Shown: positions 11,393 through 26,300 of the stretch, one piece after another
How positions within the stretch are numbered: position 1 is the stretch's first letter
Layout of the letters: every line of letters starts with the position of its first letter
Assembly: GCA_022495005.1 (NCBI GenBank)
Contig: JAGYXB010001049.1
Location: 496,001 to 560,000 of the forward strand
Source: Rhyacophila brunnea
Taxonomy: Eukaryota > Arthropoda > Insecta > Trichoptera > Rhyacophilidae
Length of the DNA: 64,000 nt
Direction of reading: 5' to 3'
The notes under the pieces: generated by a model
Database searches by the model: none
Told to the model about the DNA's origin: nothing
The model's input: only the letters and a program-made list of their open reading frames with translations
Position numbers and translations under genes: made by a program

Positions 11393-14300
11393 CTAAAAAC
11401 AATACAAAGAAAAGAATGTTATAACACGTTTACATGTGTATGGATTTACTGCTGACATTACGTAATATCACAGCCATAACAAGAAAATGCTAGTGTAAAC
11501 ACGTATTATCGTGCAAGATGCAAGATTGTATGCATGAATCAAAAATGGTTAGCAACTTCTGAATTTTCACGCGACAGTTGGAACTTGTGCGCCTGCGCAG
11601 TAGAACGATAATGGCGCTATTAAATTGAATATATTATATTTTGTCTGTTAAAATTGTCAAGTCCATCAAAAATCCTACCAGTCACAAATTTATTTTTCTG
11701 TTTATACTACATTCATTTTTTTTCTGTACAAATCTATCATTTGAATCTGCCGCATAAAAGATATTACATGACAATGTAACATTTTCATAATTTATTTGTA
11801 AAATTAAACGTTTTCTGCTAATATATTCTTCCAATGCACTCCACAAATGAACTTGCCTGCTTTAGCTTGGCTCCGATAAATCCTGCACATCTTTTAGCAC
11901 CACAAAGACATGTTTTCTTGTCGTCACCGGCACATGTCAGATTGTAGTTGAAAGTTACTTCTGTGTCCTATAAGAATACAAACATAAAAAATAGTCTCGT
12001 AAACTGTTTAAATGATTCAATCAAACAACACTTATAGCTGACATAGTTTAGGCTATCAACATAACTTACAGCTGAGATATCTTCTAAAGCAAACAGCCCA
12101 ACTCGGGTATCTCCGTTAACTGTCCACTTTTGAGTTTCACAATTAGGCTCGCAACAATGATTCATAAATCTGTAAAAAAAGAAGATAACACATAATATAC
12201 CAACAAATTGTTATAAAAAAAGCAAGGCTGAAGGTTTAAACATCTACTGATTGCATCGAGTGAAAAACATTAATTCATTGAAATAATCTGGCAACAAATA
12301 ATTTTCAATATGTAGTAATAAAGCAATGAAAATATTTTAGTCTCCATGAAAAAATGATAGGACAAAATAGCTTATGAAATTTTGAATAGATACATTATAG
12401 AATAAATTCATATCTAATCATTTAATATATCAAAAGAATTATGGGATTTCAATATAGGTACCAGGTAAACAAAGTTAATGTGCCAATAATAGTCTTGATA
12501 GATTACCTGGCGACGTTTCCTTTAGGTCCAGCATCAATCATTCTGTCCTTGTCCAGTGTGAGGAAATAATAGTTTTCATCTCGCATTTCTTGCCGTCGAG
12601 CCATTCTTCTCTGAAATTCTGCTTCGTCAATCACTTCTCCGACGTATTCGATTACAAAATCCCCTGAAAAAATCACAATAAAAAAAATTGTTTCTTCAAA
12701 AAAATTTGGTTGATTTCTTCTAAAACTATCGACTGATTATTGCATTTAAAACACTACAGCCCAATGTGGGTCTTGGCCACCTTCAGGCAACATCTCCAGT
12801 TCCAACATGGATCTGATGATGGTTTTGTGTAGCTTTATTTTAATTTACTGTGAGAGGAGTCTCTGCAAACCGTAGTAGGATTTGTTTCAACAGTGTATGG
12901 CTTTCCTACCCCAAGTAGTATACCTCCAAATTACAGAGGTTGAAAAAAATTATTTCAAAGCTAAAATAGTGACCAATCAATAACTGTATTACAGCATTAC
13001 CTTTCTTAATATCGACTAATGTTTTGAGTCCCCAGCCTCGATGAGCGGTCCTGCTGGGAGCCAGGTGGGGATAGAGTCGCTTCTCGAAGGCCTGGTTACA
13101 GCAGCGGTCTCCTGCAGCACACACTCCTGCAGAACACTCCGTCAACAGCATCCTGCAAGTAAATCAACTTAGTAACGACCTAGACGAACGACATTATATA
13201 ATAGTTTTTCAAATTCTCCGAAACCGCCACATATACTTGCTACTCAAAGAATAGACTAGATAACAATGTGCTTATGGAAGAGGAAATTTATGTTCATTAA
13301 CCTTTTAGAAGCCCAGTTGAAACTACTAGGTATACTCTCCAGGGCCCAGGAATGAAATGTATTATAAAAAAATTAAAATATCAGTGAAAAGTTAAATTCA
13401 TTCATGCACTCACATATCGCACCATCGCAACTAAATTGCCACAATCGAAAAAACGTCAAACAGAGAAAATCAGCTTTGAAGTTTTTACCTTTCGCATTTT
13501 TGTACTGTGTTTTTGAAATATGTTTAGATATTGAATGAAGTTTTGACTTGAATTTGATGACTTAGAGATATGAAATTTTCGGTACATATACTATGAACGA
13601 TAGACAATGAAACGTAGTAATTAACTCAAAACATGCAAATTTGGACTTGTGGGCGGTTTAGTTGCGAGGGTGGGATATATGAGACCTCAATTGAAGTTCG
13701 GCGAAAAGGTTTATCATACACAATTTTGTGAAAATGTCTGTAAATTTTCAGATATGGTAGGGCTATCACAACACTGCATTTACAAGAAGTAGTTTTAAAA
13801 AAAAAATTTAAAAAATAATATTTTTGTATTTTTAAAAATAAATTTTATAGTATTTTTGTAAAATGTCAACATATAAATACTGATAGCACTAAATTACACT
13901 AAACACATTAAAATTTTCTTGTGTATGAAGCACAGTTCAAAACATACAAACAAAATTTCCACCCAAATGTCAGTCTTTCAGTGGATTCCGATGTGGTATG
14001 TTGACTTTCATTGACTTGCAAAGTTTCTTCAAGTTCAACATCCGAATCATCACTTCCATCGTCTTCAGATTCAACTGTTTCGATAAGGTTATCGATTTCA
14101 CCAAAATCGTCAATTTCATCCATTTTGAATCATAAAATTTGTAAAACTAAACTCGTAAATAAAACACTCCGTGTACGCAAAGTGAATCCGAAATACAAAT
14201 AAAAAATAGTCACAACACTTGGTCTTTCATCAATTTATATCTAAAAACATCGAAAATCTTTCTTTTCATTCAAGTTCAGTAGGTACAATTTAAAACAAAA

Positions 14301-17300
14301 CTCGTAAATATAACACTTTTTTATACGCAAATTGTATGTGAAATATAAATAAAAACACTCGCGTCACTCAACAGAAATTAAATTTCAATATAAAAACATT
14401 GAAAACAGTTCAATTATAATGCAAATCTGAATAAGAAAATTAGCATTCCGACTTCACTAATTGAAAACGCGGCGCCAACTACTCGCCGTTCGCGTCAGTA
14501 TTCAATCATACCTACAGTACAATGAATCCCAGTGTACAGGGGAACATTGAGGTAACCCTGATTTGGCCTCTTGGGAAATTCCCTTATTCTCGCGATGTAT
14601 CTGCCTTACAAATGTTTTTTGCTTGCAAGGTTTGATCATAATAATGTAGTTATGTACATGTTTTAAAATTGAAAAAATAAATATTTGACTCAAGCGCGCG
14701 GGAACGCCGCGATGTATATCATACGTTACGGGCATGTGAATTGCGGCCGGCCATGACGTATTCCTTACGTTACGGGCAGCTATCAGATTAATTAAGATAA
14801 TTGCCTCAGCCAAAAATATGCAACTACAAAGTGAATATAGGGTCATCCATAAGATGTGCTCCATTTTCAAATATGCATTGACCAACGTTCCCTCTAATTT
14901 TTCCATTGTGTGTGTGGATCATCAACGCATCTGAGCAGTGGCGTAACTTGGGTTGGTGTCACCCGTCAGTGACGGGCCATCACCGGGCGCGGTAAATTTA
15001 CACCTCCCGCACCCATATATACAATACTTCATTAAACATTATATTTTTAACGTACATGTGTAATGTGGTACAGGTTTGTGCATGTGATGGTTTCGTGCAT
15101 TCGAGCAAAACTAAAATCTGGCAAAGGAAACTTTCTTTTACAATAATTTTGTGGGAGGACTATGCGGGGGATGAAAACATGTGTGCGAACACTATTTGGT
15201 AGGTGTGCGCACGCCGCATACCTTAGAGGGAACATTGGTATTTACAACTTTTAAAATTGATTTTTAAAAAATTCGATAATTTAAAAGGAATCTTTAAATA
15301 TGATAACAGAAATTATCCATCACGATCACCAATTATAAGACTAATTGCATGATTTTAACGAGAATCAGCAGTCGGCTTGCAGAGAAGAGAGTAAGAAATG
15401 CATTCATTTTGATAAACAGTTTGGTGCGGTATACAGTGGCGGCTCCTCTAATACCATCCAAGTGCTACGCACTGCCTGCATTTTTGAAGACATCACTCAA
15501 CTTTTCATTGTTATTCATATGTGTATCACTCACTTCGCGAAGTAGAACATGTAGCAGTATTATGAACGACAATAACTGTTAACATACAAAACGCTGACTG
15601 TCTCACCAACCTCATTTTTCAACTATAAGCGGGACGCATTAGCACGGGAAGTGAATACGTTAAGAGAATGGCAGAAATAGTGACCTGTTGAGACAGTCGG
15701 AATCAGGTGCGCAGGGTCTCTCCGATTGGGGATCACAGCCACAGCGAGGCGTCGCCCCCTCACCAGCAGTCAACTTCAGTCCTCCGACCACTCGATTGAT
15801 TTTCAATTTGATGTACTGCGGAGGCAACAAGCTTGACTTCAACTCACCTTCGTCAGCGCAGCCCTCTTTTAGGCCTGCAAATATATCATTGGATTATAGC
15901 ACACAATTTATAAAAAACATTTTGAGGAAAACTGTGTCTTCAGATATTCTTAATTCAATTTTTTAATCGTGTTGCACGGATCCATTCTTAAAAATAAATT
16001 GGTTGCTCAAACTTATATCATGAAAAACCCTTGAGAATTATTGACAGTGCAAATCAGTAAAACCTCGATTATTTGAGATGAAGACAGTCCGGATTATTGA
16101 GACACCCGGTTGATAGAAATAAAGCATACGGCCAAGTTTTAGAAGTATCTATACACATAATACTTTTACAAAAAGATAATCGGAAATATGAAACAAATCC
16201 ACCGAGGAGAATACTTTTATAATTATATCAAATAAAGTGTGAATGTGAAAACTACAGTATATCAAATACAAATACACAATTTAATTGTAACATAATTACA
16301 AGAATATTATCTACAACTGGCTTGAATGATGATAATAATTATTATAAACATAAACTAGTACCGATAAATTCACTTCACATTGATAACATATCAAGAGTTG
16401 ATTTATCAATCTGTATATCTGTGGAAAGACTTTCAAAAAATCAGGTTGATTCAAATGCATATTTACATAAATACATTTACATCTAAAATCATCATCACAT
16501 CTCATAGTTGTAAATAAAAAAAGACGATAGCGACTGACAGCCGATGCTCTTGTTTCAGTTACTTACAACTATTATTTGTGAATACAACATAATATATCTA
16601 TCAAAACTGTAAATATTCATTGTATAGAAAAACTTATTTTATGCGTTAATGGTTAAATGCTAATGTGAGGCATATATTTCGGTGTAGTGATCCTAGCAAA
16701 TAAACCTCAAAAAAATAAATAGGCATACGGAGTGAAATCCTTGCTAAAAATTAATCAGCACTCACTTTCATAATTATATTTAAGCTCCTTCATAAAAAAA
16801 GGTTTTCTTCAATATCTGTGGGTTACTCACTTTTAATGATGGAGAAAGCTTGCTGAGCCTGATGAATAGCTGTCATAAAAGCACTGTCTATTGCGGACCG
16901 TTTACTTGATGCATGACCAGTATCACCTAAAAACATTTTTTTTATAAATCAATCTATTATAAAATCTGGTATGTTTTCATAGATTACAGTTTTTTATAGT
17001 ATTTACATTTTAAATAGAACACTTAAGATGACACTGGTAGAAATCATGCTGTCTCGCAATTTTGTACAGGTAACCCTCGTTTTTCTTGACCCAAAGATTG
17101 CGAATTCGTTAGTATCGTGATAAATTTATAATATTATTTCGACCCGCACGTGCACAATAACCCTACAAAGCTTCAAAGATCTCAGATTTTGAGCTTTGAG
17201 AATCAATGTCTCCGCCGAATCTTAAGGGTACACTGGTACGACAGCATTACAAATACTCAAGTTCGTGAGTGGACACAGCAGTCCTCGGTGATTGAGGAAA

Positions 17301-20300
17301 TCACGAAGAGACACTTCACGTGGCTAGGACATGTGTTCCGGATGCCGCCAGAGTACAAAACTACGTACCCTTGTGGCACAGCCTCAAGTACTCCGTCGCC
17401 ATAGCTGGCCCTCCCTTACCCTGCAATGGTGCTACAAAACCAACCTATGCGCAGGTCTAACATAGCGGGAGGCGTGAGAGTTGGCGTTGGACCGACGGAA
17501 GTGCCGCGAACTTATTCTTGCTCTATGCCCCAACACTGGGGCGTGACAGGGTGAAGTATTAGTAGTATAGGTAGAACGCGGGACATGTAAAAAGACGTTT
17601 TTATACTGTTACTTGTACTGTAAAAATACAGAATTGTATATCAGCGCGAAATGCCAAACTGGAATGATTGAAAAAAGGATGGATCGGATTCGAGATATAT
17701 TTTTTTATAAGGAATCTTGCATTTTTAAATATAGAAAATATGTTTATATTTGTTTACCTATGTTTACCTCTACTACATAGTGCTACTAATTACCTGGCAG
17801 CCGATGTACTCGTAGTGCTGATGACGGAATACATATTCGTATGCATACAATCCACGAACAGAATCAATGTTTTGTTTTTACTGTATGTAATTGTAGTTAT
17901 AAACATATAACATAAGCGTTTTGTATGATACATTAGTACCACTCATAATTTATATGATAAAGAATAATATACTGAATACAGTAAAACCTCGTTAATACAA
18001 ATTCCACGGGACCGAAAATCTAGAAAAAATTTGAATTACAAATTATGAAATATTATAGGTATTATGAAAAAATATAAAAAAATTTTGACATTCATTAATA
18101 TCGTTTACGATCAGAGCTGTGCCTACCAAATTTCCAGTTCTGTGTGTGTGAATGGGTCATAAAATGTCAGGATTATTTTTATTACCTTCTTAAAATAAGT
18201 AATTTATGATGTTTTAAGAAAAGTCTGTCACAATTTTCAATGACTGGCTCATGAAATAGTGTACTTTATTATGATTTATTGAATATTTTTATATGCCAGG
18301 ACTGAAATAATTTCGAATTACGAAATTCAAATTAAAGGTATGGTTTTATATGAAAATAATGTTCAAGGGACTTTTTTTTCGCGAAAATTTCGAATTACAG
18401 CGAATTTCGAATTATCCCTGTTCTTATTAACGAGGTTTTACTGTAATAATAAATTTTTTGTGGTGATTGATTCAATAGTTTACATTATTATATATTTTAT
18501 ACATATAATGGTTTCCTCAAAATAGGTATAGATCTACCATCATAAATTGGCATTTCAGCGAGGGCGCTAGTATGACATTGAGAATGTTGCCATAACTAAC
18601 AAAAAATGGTAATTTATAATTTTTTATTGGTAGAAGATATACATACAAATATTATTAAAATAAAAAATTAACACAATCAAAATAAAAACGTGTTACTTTT
18701 TTTTATAACCATGAGGAAGAAATGCATAGTTGGAAAAATCAGAAATTGGAAAATATAAAGTAGTATTGTGTATATTTTAGTCATGGAAAAAAAATATAAT
18801 AAAAAAAGCGAAAGTAAATTAAATTAACTCTAAAGACAGTAAAATAGTATCAACATAAATGGAATTTTAAATGAAACCCGATAACTATAAATTACACAAA
18901 CAATCTAGAAATTATATAACTACTATAATGGTTCAATTCCAGATAGACTATCATCCGATTCTGTGTCACTCTTAGGACCATTTACAGTAAAAATAAAACC
19001 AGTCGAGGTCATATTATGGAATTCAAACTTGTAAATGTCAGTTTAATTAATATACTAAATTTCTTTATAAATCCGTTTACATACACAAATAATAAGTAAG
19101 TATTCATTTATATTGCTATCCGACATTAATTTTTATTTATATCATAACTTTGAACAAAACTAAAAAAAATAAGAAATTACTTGCGTTGTAATATAAATGC
19201 AACTTGGTAACACTGAACAACTGTCATGGCGACTGGTCGTTGTATTCCATTTTCGATATAAATAATCATTTAGTTTTGTCCTTTTTCGTCATCGCAGAAT
19301 TGCCATACTTTTAGAATGATGTCTCTGACATTTCCACGAACTGTTTTAGAACTACTTGCCATTATGCACTATACTTATTTCTTCTGTATTTTCAATAACA
19401 CAATATATACCCCGAATCCTGCACGCTGACGTTTCAAAATGTAAACATTTGTCTCAGTCTGGAATAAATTTGTCATAACGCCCAATCGCCCGGAGTTATT
19501 TTCGGATGTCTACATTAATTTTTTCGTGGAGACATAATTCGTTGTTGATTATATTAAAATATAGCTTACTTTAAATACTAACCAAATAATTGGTGCTAAG
19601 TAGCTATCGAATAATGTCAAATATTAAAAGGTCACATTCGTTTATTAATAATCAATGCTCTTTATGTTTTCAAATGTACAAACAATAAAAATCTTGCGAG
19701 CAAGAAAAACAGCGTACCTACCTAAATTAGCAACAAACACTCATTCGATTATAAAATACTATATCAAATATAAAATTATGTATTAGGTACATTCCTTATT
19801 TAAAAGGAAAAAGCTTTTTTCACTTGTTGATCTCTTTTTTCAATAGGTAGGTATATTTTATTTATCAACACTAAATATAATGTGATTTGGATATTTTGAC
19901 GCCATGAGAGCTAAATAAACGCAAGCGCAATCCATAATTCGAGAAACATGTTGTAAAATTAAATGGCGTTTGTGACAAATTTATCCTCGACAGATAATTT
20001 TAGTTTCAAATTCGACCGGCTGCCAATTTACGATGGTAGATCTATATTAGTTATCAGCTTTTTTTTTCCGACCATGTCCGATCCTAATAGGATCATATCG
20101 TCGTTTCCATTGCAAAATTGAATATCTGCAAAATCTCAAGTTTTCAGGGGAGCATAAAAACAGTTTACAAAATGTATGGCACTTGAATCAATTCAAAAAA
20201 GGTTTTCATAATTTAATCGATAATGCAATTTTTGTAAATTGTGTTATTTTGCATGTGTGTAAAGGTGATTTTTGCGGTTTTAATTATACAAAAATGTCAA

Positions 20301-23300
20301 AAACGCATATTTTGCAGATATACAATTTTGCAATGGAAACGACGATATGGTCCTCCACAGAGTAGAGGTTTGTATTAACAGATTTTGTTTTTACGAGAAA
20401 TGGATGTCAGCCACTTGCTCAACCTATTAGGTCCATACCCTGACTCACACACAAATTGAAAAACAATATGTGTACTAGCCAGACCCAGGATTCGAACCTG
20501 GGACCTACGGCGTTATAGTCCAACGCTTAAGCCGCGCGGCCACTGTGAGTGTGACATACATTTTATGACAAGTGGATCATAAACCTTATAAGTTATTAGT
20601 TACTACACTGCCCATCTTTTTTTTGACAAGAAATGTATTGTTGCGTCACATTGTTCACCAATGGATCTAAATGTGTGGGACTTCGCATGTTTATTATTTA
20701 TTATAGATTTATATAAAATCATATTTATGTTATTGTTTATATTGTATAATTCATTTATTTGCATAAATTCAGATTGAGAACATACAGAGTGCATTTCGTA
20801 AATTGATAACTGATGGATATTATCAAGTAATCGGGATATTTATTTTTAAGAGGAAACGATGGTTATAACATTGAAGTTCAGAATTTTTTGTTATGAAAAA
20901 CCAATGTGTTTGTATTACCTTCCTGGTAAGGGAAGACCCTTCCACTGCTGACCCAGTAGTGATCGTACCCCCCAAAGAATCGCACAGCAAATTGTCCTGG
21001 AGCGTGAGCCAGCGCGTTAATGTTGGGTGGCACTTCCGATGGATGAAGCACCAACGCTGGCCACCATCGATATTGACCCAATTTTACCCAAACGATTTCA
21101 CCGTACAGTGGTAGTCGACCAGTTTCACACTCCTCACAGATAAAGCCGCCTAAAAGATAACAAATATATTTATTCATTATTTAAAAGCCAGCCAATGAGG
21201 ACCGCTCATTATTCATCCTATTAGTGTGAGGCGGTGAATAGCCAATGAGGTCATGGTAATTAAAATCTGACAGTGGCCTCAGTTTTTGCATCAGCAGCAG
21301 TCACAAAATTTCAAAACCCATTGTAAATAACAGTAGCCAAGACTTTTTCGGATGAAGGTAAACAAATATTATAACAACCAAATATTTTGTATAGAAACTT
21401 CTAAATCTTCATGTTTTTGCAAGGCGGCAGTACTAGTTGATTTCATACAAAATAATATTAGTTGCGATTGGAAACTAATGATTTTGTATTTTTTAAACGC
21501 TAGTTTCTCCAATTGTAATTTCATTACTTATGGATAGAATAATAAATCGATTCACACTATTGTAGCAATAAAATTATATTAGGTATGTTTAACGAATTCT
21601 TATGTTTTAATTATTTTTTAGAAGTCAAGATAGAAATTAAATGGTTGTTAAGTTTCAAGTCCCCGCGCCGCGCCCCTGTTAAAATAATATGTACATTAAA
21701 TTAAAAAACAGATTGCAGTAATACAGACCTTCTGGCGGAGATATATTTAGACACTCGGAATGGAATGATGTCGGGCATGTCTCACAGCAAATCAGGGAAC
21801 CCCCTTTGGCACAAATGAAGCACCACGCTGTGTTCACATGATATGGTATCTTAGCTCGTTTACTTGGTCTGCAAATATAAGAGAGGAGACTATTTTTTAC
21901 AATTTATGTTAAAACCTATATAATCATCATTATGGGTCGAAAAACAAGTAATAAATTGACATGCTTAACAGAAATAAATCCCTCACCCTAAATCGCAATG
22001 CTTCGGACAAATGATCTGCGATGCAGTGATGATCTTGGTGCCAGCAGGGACGCATTGCGTGAAACAATGATAAGTGGCAGGACATCTGACACACCTCGCG
22101 AGTTTGTCACTAGAAAATCGTGTCTTGCAGCCTTGCGGGTCGTCTGACACGCAAGTATGACATACATGTCGCGGGCACGACAGGGTCTCCTGACACTCCA
22201 CTTGACCCTTCTTCACGTATTTCGAAATACCGCTCGTTGTATATTTAGTCTGCGGCCACGCCTTGAGGCACTCCATGTGAAAGAATTTATTACAGTACGT
22301 AACGCTACACCGCTGCCGGTCTTTGCAATCCGCTTTAGGCGACGTTATCGACTTGCAAATAAAGCACGGCGGCATGTCATATCTTTGACAATCGTTACAC
22401 TTAAATGTGTCTGGATCAGCGTTGGAATCTGATGGGTGAGTTTTGGTGGCAGTTTCTTCTCTATTGTGACTTTTTCTTTGATTGGCGTCCTCAATGACGC
22501 ACTCGCCGGCTTCCAGGCCGTTCCAATCGCAAACTTCGGCACTGGAAGACGCCGATGACACGTCTTGCGAAATGTCCTCAGTGGCCATGTTGTCTATTAT
22601 CTCTTGCATTTTCTGTGACAGCTGCGATTCAAAATCGATAGCGTTGGCAACAATGTGAACCGACGATGTGACAGAGACGTTCTCATCTGAGTTATCGGGT
22701 GTCGAACGTCCATTAGACAAGTTATGTCCGACACAACTGTCGTTGCCATTGGGGGAGGGCGGTATTTCCATTTCCCCATTCAGTGAATTGCCTGTCACAA
22801 CTCTCGATTTTCGTTTAGCACCTGATTTTAGACTTTCGTTCAAACTAATTGACAATTTATCAATATCCCCATCGCTTCTATTAGAATTATACTTCTTTTT
22901 TGTTACAATCGCATAGCTGCTTTTCTTGCGTTTCTTTTTTCTTCTCGCAGAACTATCGACGTCTTCAGTGGACGAAGGCTCAGATTGCTTCTGAACACAG
23001 AGCAGATGATACATCCCTCCGCATGGGCCTTTGCATTTGACCAAGCCCGTTGGATTTTCACAAATCTCACAAACTCTTTCCTTCGGCAGACCTTTGAAAA
23101 GATTGGGCTTGGTAATTTTCAATGCGTCCATATACGCATCCAAAACTGGTTCTTCTTCACCTGATACAGGGCCATCATCTGTTTTCATCTCATCAACTTG
23201 CAGCTTATCGATTTTTTTTGCGATTTTTCCTGTTTTCATATTAGGGCTTGATTTATCATCTTTATCAGAAATTTCATTCAATTTTGCATCAAGTTTTTTA

Positions 23301-26300
23301 CTTAACTTAACTGTCGATGATGACTTAGTTTCTTGTTGACTTGAATTATCCAATTTCAAACTATTCAGTTCTGAATCTTCGTCATCTGAATCTCTGTCAT
23401 TGAAATAAGACTTAATGGATGCCTTTCTTTGAGGTTTTTCCCTAACAGCAACAGGACTAGAAGGCTCTTCATTAGGGTTTTTAATCCTTCTCTTGATTTT
23501 CTTAGGCGGAGTCGGTTCGATATCATCAGACATACCTTTCACGAGGCAGACTTCATCGATGTCTTTCGTTTTGTCAGTCTGCAGAACCTTGCGATACTCC
23601 CAAGTCTTGTACATGTAAGACATAAATTCATTTTCCGACATATGCGGTAAACTGTCAAGATAGTCATCCTGGTTCTGGTTAAGAAACTGTATAAATTCTG
23701 GATCTTCATACTTCAAATTATTTTTCTTCCTGGAGGCACCGGCTGGTTCCGATAATTCCTTTTCATCATCGGTGGCAGTATCACCGTTCATCGAATTGAC
23801 TGTGCAATTATTCATATCGGGACTTTTAGTAATAGGACGTGCGTGATGACTTCTGAGTCGTTTAACGTTTGGCGTACTGGTAATGGTAATTGAATTACTT
23901 TCATCGACAAACGATTCAACATCTTTGATTTCCTTATTCCTATTAGAATTTTTACTAAGGCACAAATCCTCGACTTCGTTTGACGATTTTTTAGTCGGGG
24001 TATTCACTTCAATCACTATAACATCTTTACTTTTATCTTCATTGGTCATACGAGATTCTGGAATTTCAATTACCTTCTTTTCGGATGACACTTTATACGG
24101 AGAAGAGACCACCATGCCTTCCGAGATGTCCAATTTCCTTTTAACTGATTCATTAAAGATTTCTGTAGCGAGGATATCATTCGATGCATACATTTTAACT
24201 GGAGAAGTGGCAGGTGATAGTTTACGTTTTTTCAAAGGGATTCTAGACTCAGAACTTTTTGAGTCATCAATCTCTACTACAATCGTATTGATTTCGGGTG
24301 AATCATGATCAACGATTACCTTTTTCTTCCTAGACAAACTCAATTTATTTGCATTGTCTTTCGGTTGTTTGGCTTTCATTAGCCATCGATCCATATGCGA
24401 CTGAACTTTTATCTGTTCGTTTCCAATTTTAGTTGTCATATTATCTAAACAAGCGGTGAAGATGTCCGACATGTCGACACTATTCGATTTCTTTGTCAAA
24501 TTTTCTTTAGAATTATCTTGTTCTTCGACAGCCTTATTTTTCAGTGGACTTTTTTCGCATGCGAATAAACTATCAAAGAGTGATTCACTAAGAGAAGCAG
24601 TCGAATCAGTGTCTTTTTGAATTTTGGCAATCTTTTGCTTTTTAGGCTTTTCCATGGCTTGGGCACAATATTCTGAATTCAAAAACATGAGAATGAAAAA
24701 TTCTTCTCGCAGCTCAGCAGGCCTCCGCAAAAGCATCTCCGCCTCGCTGACGGCTGACAACCATTTCACTTTCTTATGTGTGGTTACGTTGAAAGCATTA
24801 CAGAATTTAGGATCTTTCTTCTTCATCTAAAAGAAACAAATTTATGTAACAGCCACAAATTTAATAAACATTTCAGTGCTAGCTTTTGAGCTAAGACTCT
24901 ATATTAACCCATTAAAGACAGATTAAAATAGGAAAAATTTTGGACCAACAGCCAGATTTAATTTTGTAGTCAAGAGTTTACTAAAACAGCTACAACTTTT
25001 ATATTATATATTATGATTAAATTTAATATTCATTCAAAACTTGTGCAAGTATTGAAACAATTCAATTTAAATTCATCTTTTTGAATACGTAGGTAAATTT
25101 GTAGGGTTTCAAGAAATATCTAAATGTAAAAAATAAAACATTTTTACGAAGGACAAGCGGCGTCAAATTAACGCCGATTGTCCAGAATCACTTTGGCGCC
25201 GATTGTCTCCAATGGGATAAGAACGTAAATTATCATGACACCTAGATGGACGATGCACATAAAACAAATGAGGCTTCTAATTGATTAAAGTTTTGTACTA
25301 ATTCATTTCAGTCATTTTTTGCAACTCGCACTATGCACAATCACCAATAGCAAATTCAGAACTATTTAATGTTTGCAAAATGCAATTGGCGAAACCTGGG
25401 TTGCAACAAATGACTTAAATGGAATATGTTCATTACGGTAAGACAGTCAGAGCTTTTGGAATAAAGCCGAAAGATTAATACGTATTGAAGGGAAACCAGA
25501 GTCGTACAAAACTGAAATCAGTACACTACATTTTGTTGAGACAAGACTTGCATCCTGCTGGGGACTCTCTGCCATCCACCAAGCTGATGGCCAACTTGCT
25601 GGCATGGACTGAGGCTCTATCGGTGCCTCTTTAGAACTATTGTCTTGACAATATACTTTGATGTTTGTGACTGAGGTTTTGTTCAAATATCTCAATGCAT
25701 ACACCCTGCCGCCATGAGTAAAAGAATGAATTGCATCAGATAAATGAAACTTACATCTTGAGGGATATCAGTCTTAATCTTATTAAAAGCATCGAGTCCC
25801 GAAAACTTCATGAGAAGATTGGACGTAACCCAACTCCTCCTTCCTGAATCAGCGAAGAATGTTACGTGAATCACATCAGCCAGAATGACTGATCTCCCGA
25901 CGGCTGCAATGAAAAAAATATTGTATCATTCTCACATAATTCAAGTCTCAAATAACATTTTTATGAATTGAGGCTCCAATTCGCATTGTAGTGTGATTGA
26001 CGACAGACTTAATTTAGCAACAACATTTACACTGGCATTCTCATATTTTATTATTCATTTAATTCAAATATTTTCTTGATATTTTGTGGAAGTATGTACT
26101 TACCCTACGGGAATTCTCGAGAAATTTTCGAGATTTTCCATATCCCGAATCTCAAGAATTAAAATTTTTAACATTTCGTCAGACGCAGCAATTGACAGTC
26201 TGTGTTTTTTGAAATTCTATTTTAATTTTATTTTAAGTAATGTTTTGAATTATTTTTGTTTTCCTACTTCTATTTTATTCATCTTAGATAAATAACAAAA

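Noticed and set aside
10815..11396. Plus-strand ORF of 193 codons opposite NSD exon 12
   Set aside because: It is the antisense shadow of the low-complexity NSD tail and has no independent features.
15816..15847. Intron inside NSD exon 7 (GTGAGT...CCGCAG)
   Set aside because: It would be only 32 nt, and its removal would shift the frame; reading through gives a continuous NSD-like sequence into the AWS domain.
20475..20551. tRNA gene on the minus strand
   Set aside because: Box B and the T-arm are perfect, but the acceptor and anticodon arms do not pair well and a long conserved body follows that also occurs at 10225-10375. It is a SINE head.
23883..24308. Plus-strand ORF of 141 codons opposite NSD exon 3
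   Set aside because: Antisense shadow of the Ser/Lys-rich NSD coding exon.
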